DNA of 14,104 bases from Methanosarcinales archaeon. Its GTDB lineage: Archaea > Halobacteriota > Syntropharchaeia > Alkanophagales > Methanospirareceae. The position numbers and the translations under genes were made by a program. Of the stretch, positions 1-5,914 are shown one piece after another. The stretch is from the NCBI GenBank assembly GCA_025464585.1, contig JAODGL010000023.1, positions 1 to 14,104 on the forward strand. The letters run 5' to 3'. The first letter of the stretch is position 1; each line of letters starts with the position of its first letter. Below the pieces are notes generated by a model that made no database searches, had not been told where the DNA came from, and worked only from the letters and a program-made list of their open reading frames with translations.

Positions 1-307
1 GGGTAGAACCTGTACCATCACCTTTTGCAACGCCTGTTCCGAATCTCGTGGTCGCGTTCGTTACCCTGTGGCAGAGACACGAGTTCTCACCTTTTGTCGC
101 ATTCAAGGTTGTGTGCACACCATTATCACCGGATATCATCTCATCCTGTATATCTGCATGACACTTCTGACAGGGGATATCATTTCCTGTTCCTCCCAGA
201 TTATACCAGGTGTGCTGCCCGCTGAAGAGCGAGACCGTGCTCGGCAGAGCGAACAACCCGATTGCTACGATTGCTATTGCCACCAGAACCACTTTATTGC
301 TATTCAT
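1..307 (-). CDS. Exported multihaem cytochrome c-like protein, N-terminal part (runs off window)
   Basis: The gene starts at the ATG at 307-305 and stays open to the window edge, giving 102 residues. An in-frame stop just upstream (328-326) fixes this ATG as the first possible one. Residues 5-21 are a lysine followed by a hydrophobic stretch ending ALPS, which fits a secretion signal or membrane anchor. CQKCH at 46-50 is a canonical haem c attachment site. A second site reads SCLCH at 76-80, with only one residue between the cysteines. A GQHTWY segment lies at 30-35; from memory, similar segments occur near the mature N-terminus of archaeal multihaem cytochromes. The likely role is extracellular or surface electron transfer. 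The number of haems cannot be told from this fragment. A GGAGGTG lies 19 nt upstream of the start, and AAGGAAAG is closer. Confidence 0.75.
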   Translation of the reverse strand, partial: MNSNKVVLVAIAIVAIGLFALPSTVSLFSGQHTWYNLGGTGNDIPCQKCHADIQDEMISGDNGVHTTLNATKGENSCLCHRVTNATTRFGTGVAKGDGTGST

Positions 308-347
308 TTTTTTCTTCTTTCCTTTTCACCTCCTAATCCTTATATTT

Positions 348-376
348 TATGGTAACCCTATATGGTTATCCATATA
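348..376. promoter_or_regulatory. Overlapping palindromes, possible operator of the cytochrome gene
   Basis: TATATGG (359-365) and CCATATA (370-376) form a perfect 7-bp inverted repeat with a 4-nt spacer. A second, imperfect pairing joins TATGGTAACC (348-357) to GGTTATCCATA (364-374). The site lies about 25 nt downstream of a TATA-like box on the minus strand, so it would cover the predicted transcription start of the cytochrome gene. That is a typical place for an archaeal repressor to bind. The function is inferred from position and symmetry only. Confidence 0.4.
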
Positions 377-390
377 ATTTCATTGGTGGA

Positions 391-404
391 GGGTATATAT
401 AAGC
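391..404 (-). promoter_or_regulatory. TATA-like promoter element for the cytochrome gene
   Basis: On the minus strand this reads GCTTATATATACCC, a good archaeal TATA-box match. The expected start of transcription is near 365-370, giving a leader of about 60 nt. No other TATA-like element as strong lies between it and the gene. The rest of 308-541 holds no gene that I can support, only AT-rich DNA with a short palindrome at 513-527. Confidence 0.45.
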
Positions 405-541
405 TTTTCGATTTTTTTCGTGTATCTTCTTTATTTAGCTTATTGCACCTACATGGCGCTGATAGATGAGAGCTACATATGTTGCGGACATACAATAAAA
501 CAGATATTTGTGCTTTTAAATTAAAAGTCTCAGTGGGGAAA

Positions 542-859
542 TTATATCACTTTTATTCCCTTCAACGCCTCCCTTACAATTCCTATTTCATCTTTTCTCT
601 CGGTAATCTCGCTGTTTACGTAACAGAATATATCTGCTCTTCTAATCGGGACTTCCTTCAAGAAAAAAGTAGCTCTGTCAAGGAAAGAGATTCCCTTGAA
701 ATCTTCTGATATTATCATCAAATCCCAATCACTGTCCTCTAAAAATTCACCCTTTGCTCTCGAACCAAAAAGAAAAGCAGCACCAATTTTAATTTTTGAG
801 TTCTTTAGCACTTTCTTAAGATGTTCTATATCTCTAATCCTAATTCCTTTCTTACCCAT
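542..859 (-). CDS. MNT-type minimal nucleotidyltransferase (antitoxin-like)
   Basis: A 105-residue protein with the pol-beta/MNT nucleotidyltransferase signature: GSRAKG at 32-37, the two metal-binding aspartates in DSDWDL (D44, D46), and a probable third aspartate at D76 (RADIF). All catalytic acids are present, so it looks enzymatically competent. I chose the ATG at 859 because GGAGGTGA ends 4 nt before it; the reading frame itself extends upstream to 880. It overlaps the end of the HEPN gene by 34 nt, so the two are probably translationally coupled. In HEPN/MNT pairs the MNT protein usually neutralises the HEPN toxin, in studied cases by adding AMP to it. That role here is by family analogy. 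Confidence 0.8.
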   Translation of the reverse strand: MGKKGIRIRDIEHLKKVLKNSKIKIGAAFLFGSRAKGEFLEDSDWDLMIISEDFKGISFLDRATFFLKEVPIRRADIFCYVNSEITERKDEIGIVREALKGIKVI

Positions 860-1212
860 TCTATCACCTCCTCGCCACATTTTAAATGAATTTCAGCGGA
901 TTTTCTCGTGTATAACTTTGCAGGAACAGCATTTGCAGCATTTGGATACCTTGTTATGGTGTAGTCCGGGCTTAGTTCTGCGGCAGCTTCATAAATATCC
1001 TCCGGTGCGTTAAGCTTCTCAGCCAATTCTGTCAAATCGTGTGTGAACTCAGCTCTCTTCTTCTTTTTTATGAACAATGCCTTTAATGCTTTTTCGGCTG
1101 CCTGCTCAGCGAAAAATACAGAAGCGTAATATTTCTCTACTTCTAACAGTTTCTCCGCAGTATCAAAATCTTCTAATGCTTGTTCCCACAACCTTGAAAC
1201 TTCCTTCCTCAT
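826..1212 (-). CDS. HEPN-domain protein (putative RNase toxin partner of MNT)
   Basis: A 128-residue, all-helical HEPN protein. Recognisable parts are SVFFAEQAAEKALKAL at 31-46, the THDL turn at 57-60 and the TRYPNA segment at 87-92. R53 and H58 are spaced as R-x4-H, the pattern of the HEPN ribonuclease active site. The tyrosine that follows in the HepT form (R-x4-H-x-Y) is absent; the residues are H-D-L. It is the first gene of a two-gene operon with MNT. HEPN proteins paired with MNT are commonly toxins. Without the tyrosine, the known AMP-transfer mode of neutralisation may not apply in the same way. A role as a substrate-binding helper of the nucleotidyltransferase is also possible. Confidence 0.78.
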   Translation of the reverse strand: MRKEVSRLWEQALEDFDTAEKLLEVEKYYASVFFAEQAAEKALKALFIKKKKRAEFTHDLTELAEKLNAPEDIYEAAAELSPDYTITRYPNAANAVPAKLYTRKSAEIHLKCGEEVIEWVRKELGLEI

Positions 1213-1235
1213 TTTTCCCCTTTTCTATTTAACTA

Positions 1236-1245
1236 CTATATAAAG
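1236..1245 (-). promoter_or_regulatory. TATA-like promoter of the HEPN/MNT operon
   Basis: On the minus strand this reads CTTTATATAG. Its centre is about 28 nt from the HEPN start codon, so the transcript would start almost at the ATG and be leaderless or nearly so. A GGGGA stretch just before the ATG is too close to act as a normal ribosome binding site. Confidence 0.45.
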
Positions 1246-1318
1246 TATAACTTTCTTAAAGATAAAGGGGAGGAAAAATGAGCAGGAAAAATTGAATTTG
1301 ATTAAAAAAACCGAAAAA

Positions 1319-1326
1319 CTTTAAAT
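1319..1326 (+). promoter_or_regulatory. TATA-like promoter of the orf190-ykgJ-priS operon
   Basis: The sequence CTTTAAATA preceded by the purine-rich CCGAAAAA resembles a BRE plus TATA box. It lies about 38 nt before the ATG at 1360, predicting a leader of roughly 10-15 nt. The divergent region 1213-1359 holds this element and the HEPN promoter and no gene. Confidence 0.5.
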
Positions 1327-1359
1327 ACCAGCCTGATTATCTTATACGTATAGTATGTT

Positions 1360-1932
1360 ATGCGCGAATATAGAATAGCGATATTCGACCCGCGAATAAG
1401 GATAAACGTATTAGAAGAACTGATTTATCCCTCTATTTTTTACTCTTCCTGGCGAACGGAAGAAGAAAAAATCAGGGCTATGTACAGGCATAAAATCAGG
1501 GTTGGTAAAAGCATTGAACGGGTTGAAGATGCAGCAGAGAAAGGAGAATTATACGACAGTCTGGATGAACTTTATTTGAATTATGTCGCTCTGTTTGGAT
1601 TTTCAGCGGTTGATGTGAAAAAATGCGAGACTGAGGTCGAAGCGGAAGTAAGAGAAACAGAAACCAAGCCCTCTGCTTTTGTTCCCGCGGAATCAACGGC
1701 AGAATCGGTATCTACAAAATGGATAAAAGCCCGTGCAGAAATGTTATTGGCTCAGGTTTTGAAGAGGTTCTATATGCACATGGTATATGCGCGGGATGAA
1801 TTGGCTATGCTTGAGGATGATTTAAGTAGCCTGGAAAGGAAACTATTTGAAGAACCGGATTCGCAAGTAAAGGCAGACATAATTGAGGAGATAGAGAAGG
1901 CGAGAGAACTTTTACTCTTGCTCGGCGAATAA
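1360..1932 (+). CDS. Unknown 190-residue protein, first gene of the priS operon
   Basis: I do not recognise a family. The N-terminus (about 1-80) is mixed and rich in charged and aromatic residues, including an FDPRIRI segment near residue 9 and a TEEEKIRAMYRHKIR stretch. Residues about 90-115 are acidic and low in complexity. The C-terminus (about 118-190) is strongly predicted to be helical, with heptad-like leucines and many acidic residues ending in ELLLLLGE, so a coiled coil is likely. There is no signal peptide or cysteine cluster. It lies 7 nt upstream of the YkgJ-like gene and two genes before primase, so it is probably co-transcribed with DNA replication functions. Any role in replication is a guess from position. 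Confidence 0.7.
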   Translation: MREYRIAIFDPRIRINVLEELIYPSIFYSSWRTEEEKIRAMYRHKIRVGKSIERVEDAAEKGELYDSLDELYLNYVALFGFSAVDVKKCETEVEAEVRETETKPSAFVPAESTAESVSTKWIKARAEMLLAQVLKRFYMHMVYARDELAMLEDDLSSLERKLFEEPDSQVKADIIEEIEKARELLLLLGE

Positions 1933-1939
1933 GTAAGAG

Positions 1940-2605
1940 ATGGAGGAAGAGAGAGGGGATTTGAAGAAGCAAACATTGCTGTTCAGAGACCTGGTAGGCG
2001 ATGAGCTTTTCTGGTTTACCGTATCACAAAATGTTAATGCAATGGAGAAAAACCGGCGCAGATTTGAGCAGTTAGCGCTGGCAATCTTAGAATATTTCGA
2101 GTGCGAGAGGTGCTGCAAGTGCTGTCGCGAGATGCCCATTCATCTGAATGACGAGGACATAGACCGAATCTGGAAGGTTGATGGTGATGCTCTGTTTGAT
2201 AAGCTGGACGAGAATGAAGTGGATGACTACCTGAAAACGCCATGTCCCTATTTAAATGGAAACGAATGCACAATTTACGAAAGCAAACCCATGTCTTGCC
2301 GAATGTTCCCTTTCGTAGTTATCCGCCCTGTTCCTACACTGCAATTATGCCCCATGGGGAAGAAGGTATTCGAGGAGTACAGAAGATTAGCCCGAAAGTA
2401 TGGTAAGAAAGATACGAAGGTGCAGTGGGATGATGACAATGCTTCTGATAGGAATAGGCTGCCTGATTACTGCGGTAGTGATAGCAGCGGAAGCAGCGAA
2501 AAAAAAGCGGTCTATGTCGCGCTTCCAATAGGCGTCTTAGAGAAGTTTTTGAGGTATTTACAAACTGAAAATAGTTGCTTATACACCACATCCGCCAGGA
2601 AATGA
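1940..2605 (+). CDS. YkgJ-family cysteine-cluster (metal-binding) protein
   Basis: A 221-residue protein of the YkgJ zinc/iron-chelating family. The N-terminal cluster is CERCCKCC (C55, C58, C59, C61, C62). The second block has C102, C110 and C120 in the pattern CPYL...CTIYESKPMSCRMFPF, and C137 follows in LCPMG. This arrangement defines the family, whose metal and reaction are not well established. The tail after about residue 155 is polar with a serine-rich patch near 180. It follows orf190 by 7 nt, and its TGA stop overlaps the start codon of priS as ATGA, so the two are translationally coupled. Confidence 0.85.
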   Translation: MEEERGDLKKQTLLFRDLVGDELFWFTVSQNVNAMEKNRRRFEQLALAILEYFECERCCKCCREMPIHLNDEDIDRIWKVDGDALFDKLDENEVDDYLKTPCPYLNGNECTIYESKPMSCRMFPFVVIRPVPTLQLCPMGKKVFEEYRRLARKYGKKDTKVQWDDDNASDRNRLPDYCGSDSSGSSEKKAVYVALPIGVLEKFLRYLQTENSCLYTTSARK

Positions 2606-3753
2606 ACGAGAGAACCAGAAGATTCGTGCGCAGCAAATTTGAAGAATATTATAGACGTGCGGGAATAAAAATCCCGAAGGATTTATGGATGCGGGAATGG
2701 GGCTTTGTTCTCTTTGACCGGTACTTCCCGGAGAAACTGGTGATGAGAAGACACAAATCTTTTGCCACCAGCGCAGATTTAGTGAATTACCTCCGGGAGA
2801 ATGCACCTGCACATGCATACCACTCAGCCGCTATTTATAAATATCCAGCTGCCGATATGGCGAATAAAGGCTGGCTCGGTGCAGACTTGATTTTTGACCT
2901 CGATGCAGACCATGTCGTAACTGAAAATGAGCTCTCACGGTATTCTTATGAGGACTTATTAGAACTGGTGAAAAAAGAGACGGTGAAACTGATTGACTTT
3001 CTGCTCTTTGATTTTGGCTTTTACGAAGATGAGATAGAACTGGTATTCTCAGGGTCAAGAGGCTATCACATCCATATAAAAACAGAAGAAGTGCGTGGAC
3101 TTGGAAGCCGGGAAAGACGTGAAATTGTTGATTATCTCACAGCAGCAGGGCTCGACATTGATAGAATTTTTGTAAAAGGTAAAATAAGAACGAGTACACT
3201 ATTAAAGCCGATTGGAAGCTGGGGCAAAAGGCTTTACAGAGAGACAGTAGATTTTTTTCAGAAAATATCAGAAGTGGAAGAAGATAAGGCAATGGAGGAA
3301 ATAAAAAAGATAAAAGGGATAGGAGATAAAAGAGCGCGGGAGATAATAAGAATCGCGAAAGATGAAAAACAGATGAAGGAGATAAAAAGAGGAATACTCA
3401 GCCCGGATATTCCCGTGCTGGAAAAAATAAGGGAACACATTAAAACAAAGATTAAAGATACTCCTGACGAGCCTGTCACATCAGACATAAAAAGGCTTAT
3501 TCGGCTGCCTACTTCACTACACGGGAAATCGAGTTTGGAGGTGAAACCGGTAAGAATCGAAGCCTTTAAGGACTTCAACCCTTTAGAGGATGCAGTTGTA
3601 TTTGGCGATTCGCCGGTTGAAATAAGTGCGGCTCGAAACTCTTCGATAGCGCTGAAAGGAGAGATATATAAGGTGGAACAGGGCGAAATTGCCTCTGTGC
3701 CTGAGCATGTTGCTCTATACTTCATGTGCAGAGGTGCTGCGGAGATTAAGTGA
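2602..3753 (+). CDS. priS: DNA primase, catalytic (small) subunit PriS
   Basis: The catalytic subunit of the archaeal/eukaryotic-type replicative primase, which makes RNA primers together with PriL (not in this window). Signature motifs in the 383-residue product are GADLIFDLDADH at 93-104 with the catalytic D99-x-D101, SGSRGYHIHI at 150-159, and the nucleotide-binding block PVTSDIKRLIRLPTSLHGK at 291-309, whose D295 is probably the third metal ligand. The frame opens at 2575, but I chose the ATG at 2602 because it overlaps the previous stop as ATGA and follows CAGGA. Two features stand out. After DADH there are none of the cysteines that form the zinc knob in many archaeal PriS proteins, and residues 234-250 contain a helix-hairpin-helix-like IKGIGDKRA. 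Confidence 0.95.
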   Translation: MNERTRRFVRSKFEEYYRRAGIKIPKDLWMREWGFVLFDRYFPEKLVMRRHKSFATSADLVNYLRENAPAHAYHSAAIYKYPAADMANKGWLGADLIFDLDADHVVTENELSRYSYEDLLELVKKETVKLIDFLLFDFGFYEDEIELVFSGSRGYHIHIKTEEVRGLGSRERREIVDYLTAAGLDIDRIFVKGKIRTSTLLKPIGSWGKRLYRETVDFFQKISEVEEDKAMEEIKKIKGIGDKRAREIIRIAKDEKQMKEIKRGILSPDIPVLEKIREHIKTKIKDTPDEPVTSDIKRLIRLPTSLHGKSSLEVKPVRIEAFKDFNPLEDAVVFGDSPVEISAARNSSIALKGEIYKVEQGEIASVPEHVALYFMCRGAAEIK

Positions 3754-3788
3754 GTGAAAATATCTTAATAGAAAATAAGTGTTTTTAG

Positions 3789-3816
3789 TAAAGGTTTTTG
3801 CGAAGCAAAAAAGTTT
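3789..3816 (+). promoter_or_regulatory. Structured ribosome-binding region before gins51
   Basis: TAAAGG (3789-3794) is followed at once by a hairpin, TTTTTGC-GAA-GCAAAAA (3795-3811), and then five bases before the ATG at 3817. Unfolded, the purine motif is 22 nt from the start codon, too far for a ribosome binding site. With the hairpin formed the effective gap is about 5 nt. The geometry is visible in the sequence; its use in translation is inferred. Confidence 0.4.
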
Positions 3817-4413
3817 ATGGACATAGAGAAGCTCTGGGAAATCCTGTATAAAGAGAGAAATACCGCGTCGCTGCAAGAGTTACCTGAGACTTTCTGCGAT
3901 GAAGTTAGGGAATACATAAAGAAGTTAGAGGATGAGAAAAGAGAAGTAGTTGATGTAAGGAGAAGAGAGCTTGTGGAAGACGAGATAAGGAATGTGCGGA
4001 TGAAAGTAGAGGATATAATCAAAAGACGTATAGGAAAGATAGTAAAACTCGCCAGTTCGGGCATGAAAACAGCACCTAAAGGGATGTTAGAGGAAGAAGA
4101 GAAGATATTTACCGGTGTAAAAAGTCATGTAGAGGAGGGCAAGGAAAGGATATTTGCACTCCTCCTGGGCGAGAAAGAAGGCGAAAGAGAAGAGAAGAGC
4201 GAAAAGGAGGTTGAAAAAGCAAGAACAAGCAGCAGCGGTGAGGAGCTGCATATCGTTCGGGTATTAGAAGATATACCCACTTTTATGGGTATTGATGGAA
4301 GGATTTATAAAGTGAAAAAGGAAGATGTTATTATGTTACCGAAGACCAACGCGGAAATATTGTGCAAGAGAAGAGTCGCGGTGCGGTTTGAGGGAGCAAA
4401 AGGAGTAGGATAG
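3817..4413 (+). CDS. gins51: GINS complex subunit, Gins51 type
   Basis: A 198-residue archaeal GINS protein. Residues 1 to about 115 form the helical A domain (MDIEKLWEILYKER at the start, then charged helices). A low-complexity charged linker follows (about 118-142). The small beta B domain is at the C-terminus (about 144-195), seen as VRVLEDIPTFMGIDGRIYKV followed by LPKTNAEILCKR. The A-then-B order marks the Gins51 class (Sld5/Psf1-like) rather than Gins23. GINS bridges MCM helicase and the RecJ/Cdc45-like factor at the replication fork. It lies 63 nt after priS and 4 nt before rpl44e, the primase-GINS-ribosomal arrangement found in many euryarchaea. Confidence 0.85.
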   Translation: MDIEKLWEILYKERNTASLQELPETFCDEVREYIKKLEDEKREVVDVRRRELVEDEIRNVRMKVEDIIKRRIGKIVKLASSGMKTAPKGMLEEEEKIFTGVKSHVEEGKERIFALLLGEKEGEREEKSEKEVEKARTSSSGEELHIVRVLEDIPTFMGIDGRIYKVKKEDVIMLPKTNAEILCKRRVAVRFEGAKGVG

Positions 4414-4417
4414 AAAA

Positions 4418-4696
4418 ATGAAGATGCCGAAACATCTGAGGATTCATTGCCCTTTTTGCGATAAGCATACCATACACGAAGTGGAAAAGGTAAAAAAGGG
4501 AAGACCTTCTTCTTTGTCCTGGATAGTAGGGCAGAAGAAGCGCAGGTCTGGCATAGGTAATGCGGGAAAATTTTCGAAGGTCCCGGGAGGAGACAAGCCA
4601 ACAAAAAAGGTTTTTCTCCGGTATAAGTGTACGGAATGCAAGAAATCGCATCAAAGAGCCGGCTTCAGGGTCTCGAAGCTTGAGCTGGTGGAATAA
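4418..4696 (+). CDS. rpl44e: Ribosomal protein L44e (large subunit)
   Basis: A 92-residue protein with two zinc-binding pairs, C11-P-F-C14 and C71-T-E-C74, and the conserved basic stretch around GRPSSLSWIVGQKKRR (29-44). It belongs to the archaeal/eukaryotic eL42 (L44e) family, a large-subunit protein near the E site. The length is normal for the family. The MKMPK start is typical, and the ATG follows the gins51 stop by 4 nt. Translation is probably coupled, with AGGATAG just upstream of the start. Confidence 0.95.
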   Translation: MKMPKHLRIHCPFCDKHTIHEVEKVKKGRPSSLSWIVGQKKRRSGIGNAGKFSKVPGGDKPTKKVFLRYKCTECKKSHQRAGFRVSKLELVE

Positions 4697-4719
4697 AATA
4701 AGAGGAGGGCTGCGTAGCA

Positions 4720-4905
4720 ATGAGGACAGAAAGGAAGACGAGGAGCAAATTTTTGAGGGTGAAATGCATGGATTGTGAAAATGAGCAGATCGTTTTTGAC
4801 CATGCATCCACGAGTGTGAAATGCGCGGTCTGCGGGAGAACATTAGTTGAGCCGAGGGGAGGGAAAGCAGAGATAAAGAGTGAGATAATTGAGGTCTTTG
4901 AATAA
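4720..4905 (+). CDS. rps27e: Ribosomal protein S27e (small subunit)
   Basis: A 61-residue zinc-ribbon protein of the eS27 family, with C16-M-D-C19 and C35-A-V-C38 as the metal ligands. FLRVKCMDCENEQIVFDH is the typical core. The length matches archaeal S27e. A GAGGAGGG ribosome binding motif lies about 12 nt upstream of the ATG. It sits between rpl44e and the aIF2-alpha gene, the common euryarchaeal order. Confidence 0.95.
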   Translation: MRTERKTRSKFLRVKCMDCENEQIVFDHASTSVKCAVCGRTLVEPRGGKAEIKSEIIEVFE

Positions 4906-4917
4906 ATAGCAGCAAAA

Positions 4918-5712
4918 ATGCGAGAAGAATGGCCAGAGAAGGACGAATTAGTAGTTTGTACGGTTGACGAGCTTAAAACTTTTGGTGCTTTTGTTAAGCT
5001 TGAAGAATACAGAGGAAAGGAAGGACTTATTCATATATCCGAAATAGCCCCGGGTTGGGTAAAACATCTGAGGGACTACGTGAGGGAAGGGCAAAAGGTC
5101 GTGTGCAAGGTGTTGCATGTGGACCCACAGCGAGGGCATATAGACCTATCATTAAAAGCAGTAAAAGATGGACAGAAAAGAGAGCGGATTAATGAGTGGA
5201 AGCGGGAAAAGAAAGCCAAAAAGTGGCTCACACTTGCTGCTGCTTCTTCTAAACTCGCGGTTAGCAATGAGGAACTCGCTGAAGTCGAGATGAAATTAAC
5301 GGATGCTTATGGTAGTTTATATGATGCTTTTGTGGAGGTTGTAAAGGTGGGCAAAAAAGCGCTGGTTGCCCTGGGGATAAAGCCCGAATACGCAGACGCG
5401 ATACAGGAAGTTGCTGTCGCGAATGTCAAGCCGCCTTCTGTGCAGATAACAGGGTATGTAGAGCTCACATGTCCCCTGCCCGCAGGGGTGGAAATAATAA
5501 AGGAAGCGTTGAAGACGGCAGAAGAGAAGCAAAGAATAAAAACCTCTGACAAGGTTGAATGCTTCTACATAGGTGCACCAAGGTATAAGATATGCGTCAC
5601 TGCTTCTGATTATAAAACGGCAGAAAGCATATTAAGCGAGGCGGCAAAGACTGCCATTGAAGTAATAAAAAGAAACGAAGGATATGGGAAGTTCTATCGC
5701 AATCTTTCTTAG
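4918..5712 (+). CDS. Translation initiation factor aIF2, alpha subunit
   Basis: A 264-residue protein, normal for aIF2-alpha. Residues about 8-85 form the S1 RNA-binding domain (ELVVCTVDELKTFGAFVKL, then EGLIHISEI and GHIDLSLKAV). The middle (about 90-170) is the helical domain, and the C-terminal alpha-beta domain (about 175-264) includes ECFYIGAPRYKICVTASDY. The heterotrimer brings initiator Met-tRNA to the small ribosomal subunit; the beta and gamma genes are not in this window. It starts 12 nt after rps27e with no clear ribosome binding motif. Confidence 0.95.
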   Translation: MREEWPEKDELVVCTVDELKTFGAFVKLEEYRGKEGLIHISEIAPGWVKHLRDYVREGQKVVCKVLHVDPQRGHIDLSLKAVKDGQKRERINEWKREKKAKKWLTLAAASSKLAVSNEELAEVEMKLTDAYGSLYDAFVEVVKVGKKALVALGIKPEYADAIQEVAVANVKPPSVQITGYVELTCPLPAGVEIIKEALKTAEEKQRIKTSDKVECFYIGAPRYKICVTASDYKTAESILSEAAKTAIEVIKRNEGYGKFYRNLS

Positions 5713-5743
5713 GCAAACTTCCTTTTAATTTTAAAAAGTATTT

Positions 5744-5914
5744 ATGAAATCAAAGATAAGGAAATGTGAGATATGTGGAGAATACACATTAAAGGAAGTA
5801 TGTGAGAGGTGTGGGAGAGCAACAAAGAATCCAACGCCTCCAAGATTCTCCCCTAAAGACCCTTATGGGGAATACAGAAGGATGATGAAATATGGAAGAA
5901 ATAGAAGTACATGA
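5744..5914 (+). CDS. nop10: Nop10, H/ACA ribonucleoprotein subunit
   Basis: A 56-codon gene. It starts MKSKIRKCEICGEYTL, carries a zinc ribbon at C8, C11, C20 and C23, and then has the conserved TPPRFSPKDPYGEYRR block (31-46). That block is how Nop10 binds Cbf5 and the guide RNA in the box H/ACA pseudouridine synthase complex. The stop TGA (5912-5914) lies inside the next gene, giving a 23-nt overlap. No clear ribosome binding motif precedes the ATG; a TTTTAATTTTAAAA stretch at 5722-5735 might be an internal promoter. The nop10-PAC2 adjacency follows aIF2-alpha as in many euryarchaea. Confidence 0.95.
   Translation: MKSKIRKCEICGEYTLKEVCERCGRATKNPTPPRFSPKDPYGEYRRMMKYGRNRST

Noticed and set aside
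479..1013. Plus-strand frames at 479-709 and 696-1013
   Set aside because: They are antisense to the HEPN/MNT pair, whose motifs are clear.
3258..3725. 155-codon minus-strand frame opposite priS
   Set aside because: Antisense to conserved PriS motifs; Ser/Ile/Phe-rich composition typical of the reverse of a Lys/Glu-rich gene.
4331..4915. 194-codon minus-strand frame over rpl44e and rps27e
   Set aside because: It crosses two unmistakable ribosomal protein genes and has no recognisable domain.
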